From assembly GCA_905478725.1 (NCBI GenBank), contig CAJQJT010000348.1:1-5347 (forward strand): 5,347 nucleotides of DNA, written 5' to 3'. Positions 1 to 5,347 of this stretch are shown in pieces. The notes beneath the pieces are model-generated. The model saw only the letters and a program-made list of their open reading frames with translations. It made no database searches and was not told where the DNA came from. This DNA is from an uncultured Pseudomonadales bacterium. Its GTDB lineage: Bacteria; Pseudomonadota; Gammaproteobacteria; Pseudomonadales; Porticoccaceae. The stretch's first letter is position 1; every line of letters begins with the position of its first letter. The position numbers and the translations under genes are program-made.

Positions 1-1
1 A

Positions 2-331
2 GTCCTACAGGGGCTCATCGAGGAGGGTGCCTATGTCCAGCGGGGCGAGCGCAATGCTCAGGTTGATAGCTTCACTGATGCGCTTGACTGGCTGATGGCT
101 GAATCACGCAGAGGCATTAGCACTCAGCGTTACAAGGGGCTGGGTGAAATGAACCCGGGTCAGCTCTGGGACACCACTATGGATCCAGATGCTCGGCGTA
201 TGTTGCGGGTGACTATTGAAGATGCTATCGCGGCGGATCAGATGTTCACCACTCTGATGGGTGATCAGGTAGAACCGCGTCGTGAATTTATCGAGACCAA
301 TGCATTGTCGGTGGTGAACTTGGACGTTTAA
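2..331 (+). CDS. gyrB: DNA gyrase subunit B, C-terminal fragment (5' end outside window)
   Basis: GyrB is the ATPase subunit of DNA gyrase (A2B2), which introduces negative supercoils in the cytoplasm. Only the last 109 residues are visible; the frame is open from position 2 with no start, so the gene begins upstream of the window (E. coli GyrB is about 804 residues). The recognisable part is the conserved C-terminal gyrase B domain: the [11 protein letters not shown] motif, then [14 protein letters not shown], then [12 protein letters not shown] and VEPRREFIE, ending NLDV before TAA at 329-331. This tail closely resembles gammaproteobacterial GyrB. An internal ATG at 95 is not the start, because clear GyrB-like sequence (including DALDWLM) precedes it. 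The gene converges on plsC and is followed 63 bp later by a strong terminator. Its position suggests the dnaA-dnaN-recF-gyrB origin region lies upstream, which is an inference. Confidence 0.97.
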   Translation, partial: VLQGLIEEGAYVQRGERNAQVDSFTDALDWLMAESRRGISTQRYKGLGEMNPGQLWDTTMDPDARRMLRVTIEDAIAADQMFTTLMGDQVEPRREFIETNALSVVNLDV

Positions 332-394
332 TTTACGTTCCTGATCTCAGTTAGACGCCTGCTGAAAGGTCAGGTAATATAAAGTCGTCATATC

Positions 395-428
395 AAAACG
401 CCGCTTAGGTTTCCTAGGCGGCGTTTTT
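395..428. terminator. Bidirectional intrinsic terminator between gyrB and plsC
   Basis: A near-perfect 15-bp stem (395-409 pairing with 413-427, one G-T pair at 405/417) with a 3-base TTT loop carries the GC-rich core ACGCCGC / GCGGCGT. On the plus strand it ends in a T run (424-428, with more T after one G), giving a canonical rho-independent terminator for gyrB. The left arm starts with AAAA (395-398), so the minus-strand transcript also ends in a U run; the same element can terminate the glyQ-glyS-plsC operon, whose last stop codon lies 76 bp away. The structure is read directly from the sequence; two-way function is inferred from symmetry and the convergent layout. Confidence 0.93.
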
Positions 429-503
429 GTTTGCCTGTTGATTGAGAGTTGGCGGAAGGTGAAGGTGCCCTCTGAGGCCAAAATTTACCTTTTGGTCAGG
501 CTA

Positions 504-1226
504 CTACAGAGCATTGGCGATCCATTGTCGAGCCTGTTCAGTTAGCTCCCGCGGATTACCTCTGGCGCTATCTATAGCTGGACCTATGGCCAGATTAATG
601 GTGCCTGGTGTTTTCAGCCAGCTAGTTGCTGGCCAGCAATGGCCGGCATCGTGACGCACGGGCAGTAGCTGTACCCCTGCGGATTTTGCCAATGCGGCAC
701 CGCTGGTCATAAAAGTGCCAAGCTCTGGGCCACGAATGCGTGTTCCCTCAGGAAAAATAATCACGTTGCTACCCTGGGCCAAGCGCTGCTTACCTTGCTT
801 TAATACCTGGCGAATCGCGCCGCCGGGATTAGATCGTTTGATGGCAATAGCGCGCATAAAATACAGCCCCCAACCAAAGAATGGGATCCATAACAGCTCG
901 CGTTTGAGGATGACACTGGCGGGCACAAACAGAAACTGAAGAAAGAATGTTTCCCAGGTACTCTGGTGATTACTGAGCACGACACAGGCTGTAGACGGAA
1001 TGTTGTCGAGACCGCGAACGCGAATTTTGACCCCGCAGGTTAGACGCAGCCACAGCATTACCAGCCTATTACCTGAAGTAACGCAGAGTTGACGGTAATG
1101 AAAAGGTAAAAAGCCTAATAGGCAGAGTACAAGTAGCATTAGCAGAACCAATACTACCAGCCCAATGTAAAATACAAAGGCTCTTATTCCCTGCCAGATT
1201 TTCTTCATTCCTTTGATAATGCCCAT
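504..1226 (-). CDS. plsC: 1-acyl-sn-glycerol-3-phosphate acyltransferase family protein (PlsC-like)
   Basis: This is a 240-residue membrane acyltransferase of the lysophosphatidic acid acyltransferase (LPLAT/PlsC) family. It probably transfers an acyl chain to the sn-2 position of lysophosphatidic acid to make phosphatidic acid at the inner membrane. A strongly hydrophobic segment at about residues 14-44 should anchor it. The catalytic motif is NHQSTWE (86-92), an HX4E version of the usual HX4D, with His87 and Glu92. KRELLWIPFFGWG (108-120) matches the second and third family blocks, FPEGTR (158-163) is the phosphate-binding motif, and LLPVRHDAG (187-195) is the last block. Length is normal for the family. 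The ATG at 1226 is chosen because GGGGAG lies 5 bases upstream; an internal ATG (codon 7) has GGA directly abutting it and poor spacing. It is the last gene of the glyQ-glyS-plsC operon. Other acyl acceptors (ornithine lipid, lysophospholipid) cannot be excluded, so the exact substrate is less certain than the family. Confidence 0.9.
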   Translation of the reverse strand: MGIIKGMKKIWQGIRAFVFYIGLVVLVLLMLLVLCLLGFLPFHYRQLCVTSGNRLVMLWLRLTCGVKIRVRGLDNIPSTACVVLSNHQSTWETFFLQFLFVPASVILKRELLWIPFFGWGLYFMRAIAIKRSNPGGAIRQVLKQGKQRLAQGSNVIIFPEGTRIRGPELGTFMTSGAALAKSAGVQLLPVRHDAGHCWPATSWLKTPGTINLAIGPAIDSARGNPRELTEQARQWIANAL

Positions 1227-1231
1227 TAGTG

Positions 1232-1237
1232 CTCCCC
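1232..1237 (-). promoter_or_regulatory. Ribosome binding site of plsC
   Basis: GGGGAG on the minus strand lies 5 bases before the ATG at 1226. It supports that start over the internal ATG six codons downstream, and shows that plsC has its own initiation site despite being in an operon behind glyS. Confidence 0.6.
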
Positions 1238-1285
1238 GGTGCTGAATTTCACTGCCACTTCGTACTACTACTACCCACAGAGGGC

Positions 1286-3367
1286 TTATTTGCTGACGAC
1301 CAGATGTGAAATATCGGCAACATTTAAAAACAACTGACGCAGGCTGTGAAGCAACGCCAGTCGATTCGCGCGAACCTCAAGGTTGTCCGCCATCACTAAT
1401 ACCGCATCAAAAAAGTTATCCACCGGCTCGCGCAATGTTGCCAGAGCGGCAAGCACGCCAATATAGTCGCGCTCATTTACCAGTGGGGCAATCAAAAGGC
1501 TTAAGCGCTCAATCTCCGCTGCTAGTTGAGCCTCTGCCGGATCTTCAAAAAGGGTTGAATCAACCTGGCCTGCCACGTTGGCTTCGCCCTGTTTTACCAG
1601 AATATTTAATACGCGCTTGTTGGCCGAAGCCAGTGCCACCGCTTCAGGTGCCCGAGAAAATTCATCTACAGCCTTGATCCGCGCATCTATATCTAGGGGA
1701 TTGGATAAACCCATGGCGGCTACTGAGGCAAACACCTCTGGGGTTACCTTTTCGTCACGATACCAAGCCTTTAAGCGCTCAATAACGTAAGTGAGCACTT
1801 GCTCATTATTATCATCCGAGGCCTCAGTGAGGGCTAACTGCTGCCCTGCACCAGCGATCGCAACTTTCAAGTCTATATCTATATTACGCTCTATAATAAT
1901 CCGCAATATACCTAGGCTAGCTCGCCTTAAGGCAAATGGATCACGGGAACCTGAAGGCTGTTGACCGATGCTAAAAATGCCTACTAAGGTATCTAGGCGG
2001 TCGGCCAGAGCCAGTGCTGCACCGGTTGTACTGGCCGGAATACTGTCGCCAGCAAAGCGGGGCAGATATTGCTCCAATAATGCATTGGCAACCGCCGGAT
2101 CTTCACCGTCATTGAGCGCGTAATATCGCCCCATTACACCTTGTAGATCATCAAACTCGCCAACCATTTCACTGACTAAGTCAGACTTGCACAGTTCGCC
2201 AGCACGTCCGGCAGCTGTGGCATCTGCTCCCACAAAAGGTGCCAAGAGTTTTGCGAGCTCACTGACTCGGGCGGTCTTGTCATAGACAGAGCCAAGCTTG
2301 GACTGGAAGATGATCTTGCGCAGCGACTCGCGCCGTGCCTCAAGTGTGACTTTTAGATCTGTGTTGTAGAAAAACGCCGCATCAGCAAGACGCGGGCGAA
2401 TAACACGCTCATTACCCCTGATAACCTGCTGTGGATCTAAGCTGGCTATATTGGCAACCGTAATAAACAGGGGTAGAAGTTGACTGTTGGCATCGACCAC
2501 ATGAAAGTATTTTTGATGTTGGGCCATTGACGACACCAAAGCCTCAGCTGGGACCTCTAAAAAGTGCTCCTCGAAGCGACCCATTAATGGCACTGGCCAC
2601 TCATTTAATGAAGTGACCTCCTCGAGTAAATCTTCATCGATCACGGCTTGGCCATTGGCTGTCTTAGCGGCTGCCATTACACCTTGCCGAATCAATTCAC
2701 GGCGCTCAGCAAAATCCACCATTACAAAGGCATCGTACAATGCGTCGCGATAAGCGGCGGGGGCTGTAATTTCAATATTTCCGGCGCTGTGAAAGCGGTG
2801 ACCACGGCTGAGATTACCGCTGGTCACACCGAGAATATCGATGGCAACCGTATCACTGCCAAACAGCACGACGGCCCATTGAACCGGGCGCACAAATTCT
2901 TGGCGGCTTCGACCCCAGCGCATAGGCTTAGGGATGGGCAAAGCAGACAGTGATTGATTGATGATTACACCTAAGAGGCCCTCTGTGTTGCTGCCGGAAA
3001 CACTTTGGCGAACACAGAGCTTGTCCTGTTGTCCGTCGTTTTCCACTAGCTCAGCCAATACGCCGATTTCGAGATCGTTCTTTCTAGCAAAGGCCTCTGC
3101 TGCTTTGGTCGGCTTGCCTTCACTATCAAAGGCAACCTTCAGCGGAGGGCCCCAGCTGACAACATCTTGATCTGGAGTCTGTTCTGCGAGATCCGTGATT
3201 AACACTGCGAGGCGACGTGGTGCCGCGTAACTGGTCATTGTGCTGAAGCTCAGGTGTTGATCTTTCAAACCCTGAGCAATACCACGGGCAAAGGTCTCAG
3301 ACAGTTGGCGTAATACTTTTGGCGGCAGCTCTTCTGTACCAATTTCAACGAGAAAATCTTTACTCAC
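1286..3367 (-). CDS. glyS: Glycyl-tRNA synthetase beta subunit
   Basis: This is the 693-residue beta subunit of the bacterial alpha2beta2 glycyl-tRNA synthetase, the part that recognises tRNA-Gly while GlyQ carries the catalytic site. Length matches the E. coli protein (about 689). Family landmarks run throughout: [12 protein letters not shown] (5-16), YAAPRRLAV (47-55), MRWG near 149-152 followed by FVRPVQW (158-164), [10 protein letters not shown] (279-288), [17 protein letters not shown] (318-334), the [10 protein letters not shown] helix (393-402), GVMGRYYA (410-417), [10 protein letters not shown] (454-463) and SRDPFALRR (474-482). The C-terminal anticodon-binding DALR-type region holds [11 protein letters not shown] (649-659) and RANRLALL (666-673). 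The start is GTG at 3367-3365, overlapping the glyQ stop as GTGA, with AGAGG 7 bases upstream, so translation is likely coupled and subunits made in balance. The stop is TAA at 1288-1286, followed after four codons by three in-frame TAG triplets. No frameshift or missing block is seen. Confidence 0.97.
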   Translation of the reverse strand: MSKDFLVEIGTEELPPKVLRQLSETFARGIAQGLKDQHLSFSTMTSYAAPRRLAVLITDLAEQTPDQDVVSWGPPLKVAFDSEGKPTKAAEAFARKNDLEIGVLAELVENDGQQDKLCVRQSVSGSNTEGLLGVIINQSLSALPIPKPMRWGRSRQEFVRPVQWAVVLFGSDTVAIDILGVTSGNLSRGHRFHSAGNIEITAPAAYRDALYDAFVMVDFAERRELIRQGVMAAAKTANGQAVIDEDLLEEVTSLNEWPVPLMGRFEEHFLEVPAEALVSSMAQHQKYFHVVDANSQLLPLFITVANIASLDPQQVIRGNERVIRPRLADAAFFYNTDLKVTLEARRESLRKIIFQSKLGSVYDKTARVSELAKLLAPFVGADATAAGRAGELCKSDLVSEMVGEFDDLQGVMGRYYALNDGEDPAVANALLEQYLPRFAGDSIPASTTGAALALADRLDTLVGIFSIGQQPSGSRDPFALRRASLGILRIIIERNIDIDLKVAIAGAGQQLALTEASDDNNEQVLTYVIERLKAWYRDEKVTPEVFASVAAMGLSNPLDIDARIKAVDEFSRAPEAVALASANKRVLNILVKQGEANVAGQVDSTLFEDPAEAQLAAEIERLSLLIAPLVNERDYIGVLAALATLREPVDNFFDAVLVMADNLEVRANRLALLHSLRQLFLNVADISHLVVSK
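3364..3367 (-). promoter_or_regulatory. GTGA stop/start overlap coupling glyQ and glyS
   Basis: The last glyQ codon (AAG) is followed by TGA at 3366-3364, and the glyS start GTG occupies 3367-3365, so the two reading frames share four bases. AGAGG at 3379-3375, inside the end of glyQ and 7 bases before the GTG, is the likely ribosome binding site. Such overlaps usually mean terminating ribosomes re-initiate on the next gene, which fits two subunits needed in equal amounts. Confidence 0.85.
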
Positions 3368-4365
3368 TTTGAGGCCTCTGCTTTCTTTTTGGCTCGTTCC
3401 TGTTTGGCTAGCTCCTGTGCCTTTTCTGAGGCTACGCGGGCGATGACTTCTTCAGCAAGATCTTTGTCGGCAAGGGGGAAGCCCAGTGCTAAACGTGAAT
3501 CAAAATAACCCTGAGCAACGGAGCGAGATAATGTGCGCACACGAAGAATATAGCGCTGTCGCTCAGTCACTGAAATTGCGTGGCGCGCGTCGAGCAGGTT
3601 AAAGGCGTGGGACGCTTTCATGACCATCTCATAGGCGGGCAATGGCAAGCCAGCCTCGGTGAGTCGGATGCTGTCTTTTTCGTACTGATCAAACTGGGCA
3701 AACAGTGCATCTACATCTGCATGCTCAAAATTAAATGTGGACATCTCCACTTCATTTTGGTGAAACACATCGCCGTAGGTCACGTCGCCCTGGGGCCCAT
3801 GAGCCCAGACCAGGTCATAGATACTGTCGACACCTTGGAGATACATAGCGATGCGCTCAAGCCCGTAGGCAATCTCACCGGTCACTGGATAGCACTCGAG
3901 TCCGCCAGCTTGCTGGAAATAGGTGAACTGAGTGATTTCCATGCCATTCAGCCATACCTCCCAGCCAATTCCCCATGCACCCAAGGTTGGTGATTCCCAG
4001 TTGTCTTCCACAAAGCGTACATCGTGCACTTGGGTGTCTATTCCCAGAGAGCGCAAAGAACCCAGATAGAGCTCTTGGAACTCTGGTGGTGAGGGCTTCA
4101 TGGCTACCTGAAATTGGTAGTAATGTTGCAGTCGGTTGGGATTCTCGCCATAGCGACCGTCAGTGGGGCGACGGCAGCCTTGAACATAGGCGCTGTTCCA
4201 ATTCTCTGGGCCGATGGCGCGCAGGAATGTTGCTGGATGAAAGGTGCCAGCACCTACTTCCATATCCAATGGTTGAAGCACTACACAACCCTGGTCAGCC
4301 CAGTATTGTTGAAGTCTGATGATTAGCTCCTGAAAAGTTTCAGGGGGCGTGCCGACATTGCTCAA
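3364..4365 (-). CDS. glyQ: Glycyl-tRNA synthetase alpha subunit
   Basis: This is the catalytic alpha subunit of the alpha2beta2 class II glycyl-tRNA synthetase, which activates glycine with ATP and, with GlyS, charges tRNA-Gly. Conserved blocks are [20 protein letters not shown] (31-50, motif 1 region), [20 protein letters not shown] (65-84, motif 2 region), [20 protein letters not shown] (118-137), TQFTYFQQ (145-152) and [11 protein letters not shown] (167-177, motif 3). [13 protein letters not shown] (265-277) is also typical. Residues 63-64 are Gly-Cys where I recall Pro-Ser in Pseudomonas. The protein is 333 residues against about 303 in E. coli, the excess being a Lys/Ala/Glu-rich tail from about residue 300. 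The only usable in-frame start between the upstream stop (4410-4408) and the conserved core is TTG at 4365, with weak GCAGG 8 bases upstream; the nearby ATG at 4358 is out of frame. It is first in the operon, divergent from galU. Confidence 0.96.
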   Translation of the reverse strand: MSNVGTPPETFQELIIRLQQYWADQGCVVLQPLDMEVGAGTFHPATFLRAIGPENWNSAYVQGCRRPTDGRYGENPNRLQHYYQFQVAMKPSPPEFQELYLGSLRSLGIDTQVHDVRFVEDNWESPTLGAWGIGWEVWLNGMEITQFTYFQQAGGLECYPVTGEIAYGLERIAMYLQGVDSIYDLVWAHGPQGDVTYGDVFHQNEVEMSTFNFEHADVDALFAQFDQYEKDSIRLTEAGLPLPAYEMVMKASHAFNLLDARHAISVTERQRYILRVRTLSRSVAQGYFDSRLALGFPLADKDLAEEVIARVASEKAQELAKQERAKKKAEASK

Positions 4366-4373
4366 GGTGGATA

Positions 4374-4378
4374 CCTGC
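4374..4378 (-). promoter_or_regulatory. Probable weak ribosome binding site of glyQ (supports TTG start)
   Basis: GCAGG on the minus strand sits 8 bases before the TTG at 4365. No ATG or GTG occurs in frame between the upstream stop at 4410-4408 and the conserved GlyQ core, so this modest Shine-Dalgarno match with a TTG is the best available initiation site. The resulting N-terminus ([12 protein letters not shown]) has a length before the conserved FQ similar to that of Pseudomonas GlyQ. Confidence 0.5.
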
Positions 4379-4423
4379 AGATCTGAGAAACAGTTAAAAG
4401 GTGATTTTTATCGCGAATGGGCA

Positions 4424-4451
4424 ATTATAGAGGGACAGCTCAATAAAGAAA
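4424..4451 (-). promoter_or_regulatory. Putative sigma-70 promoter of the glyQ-glyS-plsC operon
   Basis: A perfect TATAAT lies on the minus strand at 4429-4424. With a 16-bp spacer the -35 position is TTTCTT (4451-4446), a poor match to TTGACA. Transcription would start near 4418 and leave a leader of about 50 bases before the TTG. No attenuator or glycine riboswitch-like structure is visible in that leader. The -10 is seen directly; promoter activity is inferred. Confidence 0.55.
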
Positions 4452-4458
4452 GGGTGGA

Positions 4459-4474
4459 GGCGCGGTAAAGCGCC
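4459..4474. repeat. Short inverted repeat between the divergent promoters
   Basis: GGCGC (4459-4463) and GCGCC (4470-4474) form a 5-bp inverted repeat around a 6-base GGTAAA spacer. It lies upstream of both predicted -10 elements in the glyQ/galU spacer, where a regulator could bind. It is short enough to be chance, and no known operator is recognised. Confidence 0.3.
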
Positions 4475-4507
4475 AATTAAAGTCCCCGAATTCCAATCAG
4501 TTATGGA

Positions 4508-4513
4508 TATAAT
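4508..4513 (+). promoter_or_regulatory. Putative -10 element of the galU promoter
   Basis: A perfect TATAAT lies 73 bases before the galU ATG, predicting a start near 4520 and a leader of about 67 bases. No convincing -35 hexamer is found at 16-18 bp spacing (cccgaa at 17 bp), and there is no exact extended TGn element, although TGGA precedes the hexamer. Activity may therefore be weak or depend on an activator; this is inference from the motif alone. Confidence 0.5.
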
Positions 4514-4531
4514 ACTCGCCTTTACACAGGC

Positions 4532-4548
4532 GGCAGGAATAACCTGCC
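4532..4548 (+). repeat. Perfect hairpin in the galU 5' leader
   Basis: GGCAGG (4532-4537), loop AATAA, and CCTGCC (4543-4548) form a 6-bp perfect stem within the predicted galU leader, ending 23 bases before the AGAGGA ribosome binding site. No T run follows, so it is not a terminator. It could be an mRNA stabiliser or an operator just downstream of the transcription start; function is unknown. Confidence 0.4.
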
Positions 4549-4571
4549 TAGCAAGCACCGATTTAATCTTC

Positions 4572-4577
4572 AGAGGA
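4572..4577 (+). promoter_or_regulatory. Ribosome binding site of galU (decides between two starts)
   Basis: AGAGGA at 4572-4577 lies 9 bases before the ATG at 4587 but directly touches another in-frame ATG at 4578. Spacing favours 4587; starting at 4578 would only add Met-Asp-Ser. Confidence 0.7.
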
Positions 4578-4586
4578 ATGGATTCA

Positions 4587-5347
4587 ATGGTACATGTACG
4601 ACATGGCGAAAAGGTTCGTAAAGCAGTATTTCCGGTAGCCGGTATGGGCACACGCTTTCTACCAGCCACTAAAGCCAACCCGAAAGAGATGTTGCCGGTT
4701 GTCGACAAGCCATTAATTCAGTATGCGGTTGAAGAGGCAGTAGAAGCCGGTATTACCGAGATGATTTTTATCACCGGGCGCAACAAGCGCAGTATTGCCG
4801 ATCACTTCGACAAGGCCTATGAACTCGAACATGAGCTGGAAAAGAATAATAAAACCAAGCTGCTGCATATAGCCCAAAACATAGTTCCCAAAGGCGTTAG
4901 CTGTACCTATATCCGTCAGAATGAAGCTCTTGGTCTGGGCCATGCCGTATTAACCGCTGCTCACCTTATTGGCGACGAGCCCTTCGCAGTGATTCTTGCG
5001 GACGATCTTATCCACGGTGAGAAAGGTGCTGTGCGACAGATGGTCGAGCAATACGAATTTTACAAAAGCTCCGTTATCGCAGTGCAAAAAGTCCCGGGAC
5101 CAGAGATTTCCGCCTATGGCGTGATCAGTGGTCAGCGCCAGGCTGATCGCGTTCACCTGCTGGACAAAATTGTTGAGAAACCAAAATTTGAAGACGCACC
5201 CTCAGACATGGGTGTTACCGGTCGCTATATTTTCACCCCGCAAATCTTTAAGCACTTGGCTAACTTAAAGCCTGGCGCCGGCGGCGAGTACCAACTCACC
5301 GATGCAATCCAGGCATTGCTCACAGAAGAGCAGGTGCTGGCCTATGA
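4587..5347 (+). CDS. galU: UTP-glucose-1-phosphate uridylyltransferase, N-terminal part (3' end outside window)
   Basis: GalU makes UDP-glucose from UTP and glucose-1-phosphate in the cytoplasm, feeding LPS core, exopolysaccharide and other glucosylation pathways. The window holds 253 codons plus two bases; the family is usually about 280-300 residues, so only the C-terminal end is missing. The nucleotidyltransferase signature AGMGTRFLPATKA (18-30) and PKEMLPVVDKP (32-42) bind UTP. FITGRNK (61-67), QNEALGLGHAV (111-121), ILADDL (136-141, the metal-binding Asp pair), KIVEKP (194-199) and GEYQLTDAI (233-241) are all GalU hallmarks. Asn31 stands where many homologues have Ile or Ser. The start at 4587 is chosen on ribosome-site spacing. 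The gene diverges from glyQ across a 221-bp spacer and appears to have its own promoter. No stop or frameshift is present up to the window end. Confidence 0.95.
   Translation, partial: MVHVRHGEKVRKAVFPVAGMGTRFLPATKANPKEMLPVVDKPLIQYAVEEAVEAGITEMIFITGRNKRSIADHFDKAYELEHELEKNNKTKLLHIAQNIVPKGVSCTYIRQNEALGLGHAVLTAAHLIGDEPFAVILADDLIHGEKGAVRQMVEQYEFYKSSVIAVQKVPGPEISAYGVISGQRQADRVHLLDKIVEKPKFEDAPSDMGVTGRYIFTPQIFKHLANLKPGAGGEYQLTDAIQALLTEEQVLAY

Noticed and set aside
340..374. Imperfect CCTGA..TCAG / CTGA..TCAGG stem after gyrB
   Set aside because: It has two short arms with an unequal internal loop and an 11-base loop, weak compared with the adjacent terminator; treated as chance.
478..495. CCAAAA / TTTTGG inverted repeat just after plsC
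   Set aside because: The stem is only 6 bp and AT-rich, with no T tract on the minus strand; the terminator at 395-428 explains transcript ending better.
715..985. Small ORFs of 74 codons (plus) and 61 codons (minus) within plsC
   Set aside because: They overlap conserved plsC motifs in other frames and show no independent coding evidence.
1416..1424. DnaA-box-like TTATCCACC near gyrB
   Set aside because: It lies inside glyS and encodes the conserved VDNFF segment; a single imperfect match is expected by chance, with no cluster or AT-rich unwinding region.
1870..1915. AT-rich patch containing TATAAT on the plus strand inside glyS
   Set aside because: It encodes an Ile/Asp-rich stretch of GlyS after SRDPFALRR; no supported gene lies downstream on the plus strand, so a promoter is unsupported.
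1306..4326. Plus-strand ORFs of 70-137 codons
   Set aside because: They are antisense shadows of glyS and glyQ, with low-complexity or unfamiliar protein sequence and no reason to be expressed.
5008..5016. DnaA-box-like TTATCCACG
   Set aside because: It lies inside galU codons (LIHG), is isolated, and is imperfect at the last base.
4394..5156. Minus-strand ORFs of 104, 76 and 68 codons
   Set aside because: They lie opposite galU, have no recognisable domains, and galU is clearly the real gene on the other strand.

Overview
The window is an ordinary housekeeping segment of a gammaproteobacterial chromosome, probably close to the replication origin. The evidence is the 3' end of gyrB followed by a convergent glyQ-glyS-plsC operon. 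From memory, this resembles the Pseudomonas order gyrB / plsC / gmhB / glyS / glyQ next to dnaA-dnaN-recF. The protein sequences also look Pseudomonas-like, as in the GlyQ core and the GyrB C-terminal tail. A marine Pseudomonadales/Cellvibrionales-type organism is my inference; nothing here fixes the genus. All genes are intact in frame, and I see no mobile element, tRNA, rRNA or CRISPR array.

Layout: (1) Positions 2-331, plus strand, hold the last 109 codons of gyrB. (2) Positions 332-503 are the convergent gap, with a strong 15-bp stem-loop terminator that has T-tracts on both strands and so probably ends both the gyrB and the plsC transcripts. (3) Positions 504-4365, minus strand, form a compact operon read glyQ, glyS, plsC: the two subunits of the alpha2beta2 glycyl-tRNA synthetase, coupled by a 4-bp GTGA overlap, then a PlsC-family membrane acyltransferase after a 59-bp gap. 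(4) Positions 4366-4586 are a 221-bp divergent promoter region with one perfect TATAAT on each strand and two small inverted repeats. (5) Positions 4587-5347, plus strand, are the first 253 codons of galU, cut by the window end.

The genes serve DNA supercoiling (GyrB), glycine charging of tRNA (GlyQ and GlyS), phospholipid synthesis (PlsC) and UDP-glucose supply for envelope polysaccharides (GalU). The less ordinary points are local. The heptose-phosphatase gene gmhB that I would expect between glyS and plsC is absent. The synthetase genes use TTG (glyQ) and GTG (glyS) starts. A palindrome lies just inside glyQ. I found no evidence for a new biological system in this window.
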